Assembly (NCBI GenBank): GCA_032622095.1
Contig: CP136069.1
Span: 87,134,958 to 87,198,957, forward strand
DNA: 64,000 nucleotides
Direction of reading: 5' to 3'
Source: Siphonodentalium dalli
Lineage: Eukaryota; Mollusca; Scaphopoda; Gadilida; Siphonodentaliidae
Shown here: in pieces, positions 55,831-64,000 of the stretch
Numbering within the stretch: the first letter of the stretch is position 1
Layout of the letters: every line of letters starts with the position of its first letter
The notes under the pieces: model-generated
Seen by the model: the letters and a program-made list of their open reading frames with translations, nothing else
The model's database searches: none
What the model was told of the DNA's origin: nothing
Translations under genes and position numbers: made by a program

Positions 55831-56249
55831 CATTCACAGAACCATTGTATGTCAGGGAAACCAATTCCTATCAGTCATCACCTAACCTTGGGAACAGCAG
55901 TTTGTTTTTAAATTGCTAGCAGTTATGTTTACATAAACCAGCCATATGTCATATATTATTCTAATCTAAATTAATGACATGTGGCTTTGCAGATATATAT
56001 GCTTCTGTGGTGAGAAGAGGTATTAATTAAATTGGTAGATGATATGGGTTGGAAGGGATGTTGGTTGATGGCATGGTTCTGGGCCATGTGTGAGAGGGGG
56101 GGGGGGGGGTGGGTGTAATATTTCCATAGTTTCATAACTCTGCAGATGTTATACTGGTGTTACTTTTTTAAAATTTTATAACATGTTTAAAAAAAATTTG
56201 TTTGTTTGTTAAATTGAGCAAGGTAGCCCTGAAAATTCAAAAAATCTGA

Positions 56250-56640
56250 ATTTAACAAAAAAATATTTTTTTTGAGTTATGTCACTGGCTCCGCCCACAT
56301 TCGATCCAGTGACCTCATTTGAACAAATCTGAATAACAGTCCCCCAAGGACCCTTTGTACCAAATATGAACCCATTCGGCTCAATGAAATTTGAGAAGAA
56401 GTCGTTGTAAGAATTACAGAGTTATGGCCCTGGCCGCAACTATTTGACCCAGTGTCCTCATTTGAACAAATCTGAATGAGAGTCACCTAGGGAACATCCA
56501 TACCAAATATGAACCAATTCGGTCTGACGGTTTCAGAGGAGAAGATGTTCAAAGAATTGTTGATGGATGGACGGATGGACGGCGGACGAGGAGTGATGAC
56601 TATAGCTCCACCTGAGACTTCGTCTCAGGTGAGCTAAAAA
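56250..56640 (+). repeat. Tandem repeat element ending in a hairpin plus GTGAGCTAAAAA
   Basis: Two units of about 150 bp (CTCATTTGAACAAATCTGAA, CCAAATATGAACC, TTCGG) are followed by GGATGGACGGATGGACGGCG and the hairpin CACCTGAGACTTCGTCTCAG + GTGAGCTAAAAA. I associate this architecture with mollusc-like genomes. It probably has a defined 3' end at 56640. Confidence 0.7.
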
Positions 56641-56894
56641 GACCTTTTGTGCTCATATTTGACATTTGTAACAGTTTAAAACATATTATAAGTGCAAAAA
56701 CACCATCTTTATTTTACTGGGACTTCATACGAGCCTTAGTTGAGATGTTATTAAGCTATGGCATGTTGCATATGGGACGGTCACATGAAAAACTTCCTTC
56801 CCGACACCCTTCAGAAAGAAGCTTAAAAAATGTGAAATTGAAATAAATAAACTTGTCCTGATGTACATGTAACTAAGACCTTTAAGCCAAGATC

Positions 56895-57455
56895 ATCACT
56901 GTCGGATACCCGTTTAGGTTCGGACATTCCAAGATGGCGGCGCCGAGTAAAGAAGATAAACGGTAAGTGTGTATATTGTCTCCAAGCATCAATTAACGAT
57001 ATCTTTCGGTGATACACCTTTAAACAGTTATGTAGGAATTTGTATGCCCAACACATACGTAACACGCCTTTCGCGTGACAGGCATGTGAATTGTTGTATT
57101 TGGCGTGTCAAGTCGTCATAATTTTTCGAAATTGTATCGAGGCGGTGAAATGTTCGCTTTTTCGCATTTTTTTGGCCCTGGGATCATGGATCCGCGAATT
57201 TATGTATTGTTGTGGGTAGATTATGTTAGCACACATCTTCGGAATTCAAAACCGGCGATATTTTTATTGTCTAACTCCGAAAAACGACCTTTGAAAATTT
57301 CAAAATGTTCAGGTTCGGATTCGCAATATTCCCGATGATTTTGTTCAGGTTCAGACACAATTTTCGTTCAGGTTCGGACAAATTTGGTTCAGGTTCGGAC
57401 GCATCAAAAACTTTGCATAAAAATGACACGCCGAGTTACAGTCGCGTTCTTATTG
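56895..57455 (+). repeat. Left arm of the mirrored promoter/first-exon repeat
   Basis: About 560 bp matching 59363-59948 in reverse complement with scattered differences. It includes the ATG exon, its intron start, and a run of TTCAGGTTCGGAC units at 57308-57405. Confidence 0.88.
56934..56962 (+). CDS. Candidate first coding exon, left copy (MAAPSKEDK...)
   Basis: CCAAGATGGCGGCGCCGAGT starts an ORF encoding MAAPSKEDK, followed by CG and the strong donor GTAAGTGT (phase 2). AAGATGGCGGC also matches the YY1 initiator element common at translation starts of housekeeping promoters. The 5' flank GGATACCCGTTTAGGTTCGG has no other coding sign. No matching second exon was recognised to the right. 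Gene identity unknown; it could equally be a promoter captured by a repeat. Confidence 0.45.
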
Positions 57456-57459
57456 CGTT

Positions 57460-59360
57460 TTGTGTGCATTTGGTTATCTTCCATTCGTAAAAGAAACGAT
57501 AAATGGGAAACACGAGGCTTGATTTTAGCCCACTCGTGAATAATTTGGGCGGACTTTCTTATTTTATGCGTGTGAGATGTATGCGATCACGTGATTCCAC
57601 TCCACATCCACATACGATGCCAGGAAGGTCGCCGCACGCAGATAACTGTCCATAATATAAGTTACACGGCTTTTTGAGGGGGATACTGTGTGGTATGCCC
57701 CGGCAGATCGAGGCTCGTATCCCCCGAGGCGATCCCCCCCCCCCCCAACCCAACAAGCCGTGTAATGATGTATTTACCCCCAGTCTATATTAACAATATA
57801 TTCCCAGACATAAAGCGCAGAAACGATCCACGGACAGTAACTCTATTGTGTTAGACTGCTTATACGATTAATGTGATTATATAGCTGTTCCCACAATTTG
57901 CCCATAAATACTTGCTGATAGATAGACAATATATATACCATGTTTTGTATCAATAATTGGATGATATATTTGGGTATTCACACGAAACGTATTCTTTTCA
58001 ATATAAGCCTTATGTGTTTTGCCTCATTTCTAAATGTTGAATCCAGTTACAAGTTAACCATTTGTCACACGAATATTATGCAGGACTATTAATTAGAGCC
58101 CGAACATGTTGCGTTCTATTCAGCACTATGCGAACATAGAGAATATCTATAGTTTGCCGAATAATACCTGCAATATGCGAATCTTCACGAGCGGCGATAT
58201 TTCAGGAATATATTATTCGAGAAACCATATGTGTTCTCTTTATGTTATCCTTATTGTAAGCAATTCTGCAAAACTGCAAGTATTGTTTATCGAAACAAGA
58301 ATTTAGACGCCGAAGTAGCGAAACTTATGCAAACAATATCAGCTGTTCCGTTGGCAAATTAAGCATCTCTAAATTTTGGTGGAAAATTTCCATCATGCGC
58401 TTAAGAGAATAGTGCCTACCCAATGGTTAAATATTACACACAGAAACCCAAATAACTGAATACGTAATAAAACGGGATCATTTGTTTTTCTTTAGAACTT
58501 ATCGCTGTAATAAACTATTTTCAGTCTTCCGCGGAATTTCGCGTAGTTCCATTGATAATACACGCGTCAATAATTGTGTACCCTTTTTTAAACAGAAGTA
58601 TCTACAGTGAGATAACGTTTGAAAATTATTATCCACGCAAAGGTCCTGACAAAAGAGAGCACATCGTATGTCATTTAAAATTACAGCTATTTCATAGGGA
58701 CACATATAACAAACAACGCTTGTCCCCACACCAGGTTGTGACTAACAATCTGATTGACAACAACGTCATGTTTAAATCATGCACCATGTCCCCGTAACTA
58801 TTGACAGTGAGCGTATAAAAGCACGTGAAACATCGTGGTTATGAATTACCCTTGAACTAGCAGTTTCACCAATCGTGACATTGTTCTAGCGCGCTGAGCT
58901 TAATTGACGTCACCTAAAACAGGATCGATAGGTCTGCTACTGAATTATTCTTATTGGTGCTGATTGGTGTGAATTTATCTGATAACCTATAAAAAGCTCA
59001 CCACATGGTAGCTATTGATGTGGGACAAAGTCGTTAGCTCCGCCAACATCGTGGGATACTAGGAGATTTAATACCCGGATGTCTCTTTTTGAAACCCCTT
59101 GGCTCCGCCTCGGGGTTCAAAATCGAGAACCAGGTATTAAATATCCACGTGTCCCCGATATTTCAGAAGATAAGTAATAATACCACTGTTGCTCATATGT
59201 AAAATGTAATAAGTCCCACTAGCTGGTTTATAGTAGACATTGCTCGAGCATATTCAACTGTGGCTTTTATCCCATTAATTCGGAGAATTTACCACCTATA
59301 TTTGGAAATTTCAGCTGACATATTTAGATATAACAAATTAACAATGCATGTTCGTTAATA
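57460..59360. other. Interval between the mirrored arms, no exon recognised
   Basis: It contains a hairpin at 57660-57760 (ACACGGCTTT...AAGCCGTGT around a poly-C run), a hairpin at 59070-59145 (AATACC..., GAAACCCC..CGGGGTTC) and AT-rich sequence. The plus ORF at 58552-58797 and minus ORF at 58499-58729 overlap and resemble no family. Confidence 0.5.
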
Positions 59361-59362
59361 AC

Positions 59363-59948
59363 ACGCACAATAAGATCGCGACTGCACCTCGGCGTGTCAT
59401 TTATAGGTAAGGTTTTGATGCGTCCGGACCTGAACTAAAATTGTCCGAACCTGAACCAAATTTGTCCGAACCTGAACGAAAATTGTGTCTGAACCTGAAC
59501 AAAATCATCGCGAATGTTGCGAATCCGAACCTGAACATTTTGAAATTTTCAAAGGTCGTTTTTCGGAGTTAGACAATAAAAATATCGCCGGTTTTGCATT
59601 CCGAAGATGTGTGGTGACCTAATCTACCCACAACAATACATAAATTTGCGGATGCATGAGCCCAGGGCCAGAAAAATACGAAAAAGCGAACATTTCGCCG
59701 CCTCGATAAAATTTCGAAAAATTATGACGACTTGACACGCCAAATACAACAATTTACATGTCTGTCACGAGAAAGCCGTGTTACGTATGTGTTGGGCATA
59801 CACATTCCTACATAACTGTTTCAAGGTGTATCACCGAAAGATGTCGTTAATTGATGCCTGAAGACAATATATACACTTACCGTTTATCTTCTTTACTCGG
59901 CGCCGCCATCTTGGAATGTCCGAACCTAAACGGGTATCCGACAGTGAT
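59363..59948 (-). repeat. Right arm of the mirrored promoter/first-exon repeat
   Basis: Reverse complement of 56895-57455. The TTCAGGTTCGGAC-type tract (here TCCGAACCTGAAC) lies at 59418-59545. Confidence 0.88.
59881..59909 (-). CDS. Candidate first coding exon, right copy (MAAPSKEDK...)
   Basis: The 29-nt exon and donor (GTAAGTGT) are identical to the left copy, pointing left. It lies 1.7 kb downstream of the 3' end of the hydrolase-like gene on the same strand. Either this or the left copy may be the true start of a gene; the downstream exon was not found. Confidence 0.45.
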
Positions 59949-60364
59949 CATTGTGCTCATGGAAAAAGAGCGAGCAACATTATTATAAATGTGACTATCA
60001 ATGGCTAGAAACTAACCGTCATCAGTACATCAAGCTCATCAGTGAAATATTTGCATGCCTATCACTCAGATATGTTACTCTCACAACACCTATAGTATCC
60101 ATGTCTGGTATAGTGACCGTTTGTAATTTAGTATAATAGATGTTGCTCCAGTAGACTAACAAAAGTGGTATGGAACAATGCAAGATACCGGGCTGGTTGA
60201 CAGACTAATCAGGAAACAGTTAGAAATTATGTGTATACTGCACAATGACCTACACATAGGTTTGCAGATATCAGCAATTTATAAAATAATATTTCCAATT
60301 GCAGCCTAGTTAATATCCTATGTATTTATTTTCAAATTATGTCAACTCTAGTTGAATTGGAGCT

Positions 60365-60445
60365 TAACCCTTTCGCAAGTAGAACGACATATATGTCGTC
60401 TATCGGTTGAGGAGTAGAAGGACATATATGTCGTTTCAGAAAGTG
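60365..60445. repeat. Twin GACATATATGTC palindromes
   Basis: AGAACGACATATATGTCGTC (60380) and AAGGACATATATGTCGTTTC (60419) lie 40 bp apart, just after TTAACCCTTTCGCAAGTAG. They resemble the CCCTTTGAGTGCC MITE layout but no right end was found. Confidence 0.5.
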
Positions 60446-60864
60446 TCATTTTATGTAGACATAACTTCAATAAATCATCTGATTTATAAATGATTTGTAT
60501 AGCAGTTATTTTGATTAATATAATGTCCCAAATGTGCAAGTGCAATCGATTATGATAACACACGTTAACAGAAAATGTACATCAATTAAAACAAATTATT
60601 GGGCCCTTTTGACCAGAACTTGGTAATAATTATTGCTATGAGGGTATCAACCCCCCTTTTCGGTACGCGGGATTCAGGGTGTTTTGAAGCCGTACGCGGG
60701 ATTCATACCCCCGAATTAACTGGTATTCGGGTTCAAGCAAAACATCTTGGACGCAGGTTTTGATGGCGCAAAGTAATATTTTGTGCTAGTTATCTGTATG
60801 AATGAGTGGGTAGAATAGCTTTTTGTGCATATTCGACCACCATGCCATCATAAACAGAGACGTG

Positions 60865-61115
60865 GCGACATGCGGGGGGTCTCACCCCCCCCCCCCCCCC
60901 AACTTTGGTCAAAATTTTCAACAGTTGGAAATTTCATACCTGCCAAAACATTAGTTGGAAATTTCACACCAACAATAGGTTGAAATGTTCTTGTAGTTTG
61001 ATTTTCAAACAATTTATTGGGGGGAATTAATTGTTTTTGGACCAATATTTGCATATTTTCCTATTTTTTGTAAAAAAAAAAATGGTCATCAGTTGGAAAT
61101 TTTCCAACCTCAGGG
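60865..61115 (-). repeat. TTGGAAATTTCCAACC dispersed repeat, complementary copy
   Basis: Reverse complement of 7395-7660: poly-C run, GGTCAAAATTTTCAACAGTT, GTTTGATTTTCAAACAATTT, TCAGTTGGAAATTTTCCAAC. 61120-61630 is AT-rich with no supported gene. Confidence 0.8.
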
Positions 61116-61632
61116 GGGTATATAATATGTCTTTAAGGTTTATATGCATTATAATCAAAAAGACAAATGCTCTATGTGCATTACAGAATTTGAATGATAT
61201 GAATGTTATGCGTCCACAAGCCATAATTGTTCCTTGCAAAGAATTTATAAGATTTTATGGACACTATTGACCAATACTGGGATTAAATTATAAGAAATAA
61301 CTCTTGTTTACATTAAGGTTATGAGTAAAAACCAAAAAGACATATTTACTATAATGCTCTATGTGCAGTATAGAATTTGTCTTCAAACTTTTTAGTTATA
61401 ACTGCATAACCTTAATTGAAACACGAGTTATTTCTTAAATATGGTCCCTACTACAAAATTACATATACACAAATGTTTTAGGTTCAAATAAGCCATTCAT
61501 GTTTGAATCCTTTTTATGAAAATATTTTTTTCTGTGTGCACACAATCGCACTAGAAACACAAACTTAGTCAATGAATGTTTTATGGGAATATCCAGTCAG
61601 GTCAGGATCATAAAAGATGAAGACAACAAAAG

Positions 61633-61806
61633 TTAAGATGAATTTTTAATATTCTTTGACCTCCAGTGCCGAACCATTCTGATTATAGGCTCAGCTACAT
61701 CGTCTGGCTTTGTATAGGCCATGTGACGGTCTCCACCATTTATCACCATGTGTCGCGCTGACGGGAAATGTTTGGATATAAACTGCTGCTCTGCTTTGGC
61801 CCATGC
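61633..61806 (-). CDS. Last exon of an alpha/beta-hydrolase-like gene
   Basis: Acceptor TTAATATTATTCCAG, entering in phase 0. It encodes 57 residues: AWAKAEQQFISKHFPSARHM, VINGGDRHMAYTKPDDVAEP, then IIRMVRHWRSKN and a TAA stop. The block (V/I)-x-G-G-D-R-H-M...P-x-x-V-x-x-x-I is the C-terminal part of alpha/beta-hydrolases, where the catalytic His sits in such a G-x-x-H turn just before the last helix. The nucleophile elbow and acid would lie in upstream exons, which were not found between here and 64000. Substrate unknown. Confidence 0.72.
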   Translation of the reverse strand, partial: AWAKAEQQFISKHFPSARHMVINGGDRHMAYTKPDDVAEPIIRMVRHWRSKNIKNSS

Positions 61807-61869
61807 CTGGAATAATATTAACAGGGGTTGTTGGTGATTCCTACTGGACTGGACCACCCAGATTGGACT

Positions 61870-62900
61870 TGGTTAAACACATCCTATTTCCAACAATACA
61901 TTTGATACATGTAAACGTATATCCCTATCTCAGAATGTAGTCACTACATCATTATATATATACATGGAAATAGAATTTCTGCAACACATCAGGAGGTATT
62001 TGAAGTTCATAATTTTTTTTTTTTTGTCAGAAATTGATAAAACCTTGCTAAATTTTGTGCTATAAAAGCTGCATACCAGCCTATCAACCCTACCTACCCT
62101 GTCGAATCTTGAATACCAAGCATATGAATCCAGAACAATATAGTTAACAGCAGGATAAAACCTATCTATACAAAATCTGGGGACCCAAAAATCCAGAATC
62201 CAAAAAAAAGCCCGAGTGATGGCTCCGAGTTAGCTAAGAATATTTATACCTTAATTTATCAGACTCAAGAGATTTGAAATTGCAATCAAAATGGATTACC
62301 GAGACGGGGCCTGATGTCTATTGAACTGAGAAATGCAAAAACTGTTCTCAAACAACGTTATTGGGACACACTACACGTTGACATGAAAACATCTGCTTCG
62401 TCGAGGGCCCAATTTTATAGTTTTATTAAAACTGACTATTAGTGTTGAAACGATTAGTGAATTTCAGAGTCGACTAGTCGAGACCCAAAAGTTGCGTTGC
62501 GTCGACTAGTCGGTACACGATATCAAAACTTTCAAACATAACATGGTACGGAAAATTCATCGTACATGGCGTACACTGATGACTGATGCAATGACTGTCT
62601 ATTGCGTAGCGCATTTCCCTGCATATATATATAGACACCATATATATTATATGGGAAATAATACTGTAAACATCTTGATATTTATCCAACACACTGAATG
62701 TAATTATATAATTAGACATGTGGTGGATAATGATTAGAAACTCGATCATTTATACAGGTTTTATATTTAATATCAGCGTTCGAGATTTCGTTTAGTCGCG
62801 TGATCACTAATAAACCGGTGCCGAGCGGTGTCACTATAAAATGTTAATGTTCCGACTAAATACACCCTATAGAATAGGCTATGTTGTAGAATACTATAGC
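61870..62900. other. Upstream intron or intergenic stretch
   Basis: No exon recognised. The ORFs at 62474-62749 and 62543-62737 overlap on opposite strands in AT-rich sequence. GTCGACTAGTCG-type inverted motifs occur at 62470-62515. Confidence 0.4.
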
Positions 62901-62906
62901 CAGTTC

Positions 62907-63141
62907 TTAACCCTTTGAGTGCCAGGTCGATTTTTGTATCAACCCATATACCCTGTGCCAATGCATTCTCTTATATATGCAAGTTGACCATAGGTCGCCT
63001 CGCATATATAAGAGAATGCATTGGCCTAATTTTGTTTTTTGTTTTTTTTACAATTTTAATAATTTATTCTTATATTCTTTAACAGACTTATTTTGTAGGT
63101 TTAGGGCCGATGAGATCGGCCCCTGGCACTCAAAGGGTTAA
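62907..63141. mobile_element. TTAA MITE (CCCTTTGAGTGCCAGG ends)
   Basis: TTAACCCTTTGAGTGCCAGG at the left and CCTGGCACTCAAAGGGTTAA at the right, with TTAA at both sides. An internal palindrome CCAATGCATTCTCTTATATA...TATATAAGAGAATGCATTGG lies near the left end. Confidence 0.85.
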
Positions 63142-63182
63142 TGTCAGTATCATTTATATACGGTAGCAACAATGACGTCACC

Positions 63183-63773
63183 TTAAAGGGGTACTGTACG
63201 CCATTTTCAATAAATTTCCGATGATAACAACGATCTATTATCGATAATATATAGAAACATAAGTAATTTGAGTCGAAGATGTATTCTGTAAACGCTCAGG
63301 TTAATAGGCTATCTTAAAATTTAATAATTTAAAAGTTAATAATTTAATATAAATTGAATTTATGACTGGAGCCATAAAATGGCGTAAATTAAAATACGAA
63401 TTTCCGTGTACCAGACGTAATCAAATTATAATTGAGGGATACTGGATTAGTAAACCCATTGCACACACGATCGTTTGAAACATTATGCTGATACGGGGAG
63501 AAAACTCAAGCCACTCACTGACTAGTGACAATAAATGAGTATATGGGACTAGTATGCATATATAATAAAACTTTTATTTGATACAATTGGTTGAAAACTG
63601 TACAAAAATTACTCGACAACAACAATTTGTATTTTTGCATTCCGGTAAATTTGCCATCCGTAACACTACTTCGTACTCAACAGACTTTCAAATAATGGAA
63701 ATTTTTTTACCTTATTCTCTGACTCAGAGACTACAGAAACCAACAACAACATTTGGGTACAGTATCCCTTTAA
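63183..63773. mobile_element. TTAA MITE (AAAGGGGTACTGTACGCC family), complete copy
   Basis: TTAAAGGGGTACTGTAC at the left and GTACAGTATCCCTTTAA at the right, TTAA on both sides. This copy is uninterrupted and serves as the empty-site reference for the insertion at 43487. The plus ORF at 63578-63796 crosses the right end and is not a gene. Confidence 0.82.
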
Positions 63774-63779
63774 GCGACC

Positions 63780-64000
63780 TTCAATTGATCAATTGAAATA
63801 TACACAGTGTCTAGATCAAAGCGGTCTCTGACAAACGATAAAGCCGCGTCAATCATTGCCATCATGTCGCAGTGATGTCTTTGACCTCAAACGACGAGTG
63901 AGACATTGTGTTGTCAATTTCATTCTTTGAATTAATAGTCGGGTCACCGTGTGTGTCTATACTAGTAACACTGTCAATTCCGGGTGCCACCAAACATTAT
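63780..64000. other. Terminal stretch, nothing recognised
   Basis: Short unique-looking sequence up to the window end, with no ORF or repeat partner. Confidence 0.4.

Overview
The window is nuclear DNA from an animal. It is AT-rich, has canonical GT-AG introns with short exons, and is crowded with transposons, minisatellites and foldback palindromes. Several repeat styles (tandem blocks ending in a hairpin followed by GTGAGCTAAAA, GACGGACGGA-rich repeats, a tRNA-derived SINE with a TTAAGCGCTATATAAAT tail, Helitron-like ends ...GAAGTCGG...CTAGT) are ones I associate with marine invertebrates, above all lophotrochozoans such as molluscs or brachiopods. The species cannot be fixed from this sequence.

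Layout. 1-16.9 kb holds almost only repeats: nested TIR elements, MITEs, tandem arrays and Helitron-like units. 16.9-47.1 kb (minus strand) holds one spliced gene. I rebuilt eight consecutive exons with compatible phases: a signal-peptide exon with a TATA-like motif upstream (47.08 kb), a Thr-rich linker exon (33.0 kb), a domain spread over exons 3-6 (29.2 to 22.1 kb), and a cadherin-like fold split over exons 7-8 (17.7 to 16.95 kb). It looks like a secreted or cell-surface protein whose 3' end I cannot find. Exon 2 exists three times in tandem; two copies are frameshifted.

The most unusual object is a 10.7-kb insertion (35,518-46,258) in the first intron of that gene. It has 27-bp perfect terminal inverted repeats and a 9-bp target duplication with one mismatch, and related uninterrupted sites lie elsewhere in the window. 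Most of it is a giant palindrome (3.65-3.73-kb arms, 242-bp spacer) with two divergent copies of one intronless gene. This encodes a zinc-finger protein with a P-loop ATPase domain resembling viral or Polinton-type genome-packaging ATPases. The right copy is intact (554 aa). The left copy has lost 30 residues after Walker B and one zinc ligand. No integrase, polymerase or capsid gene was recognised, so this is either a non-autonomous derivative or an undescribed kind of element.

47.1-56.6 kb is satellite and transposon sequence: 157-bp hairpin monomers in an AABABAABAB order, a 145-bp satellite that flips orientation, and a hAT-like element with a perfect 8-bp target duplication and the remnant of a BED finger. 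At 56.9-59.9 kb two mirror-image copies of a promoter plus first exon (ATG...GTAAGT) face each other. At 61.6-61.8 kb is the last exon of an alpha/beta-hydrolase-like gene on the minus strand. The window ends in TTAA-flanked MITEs.
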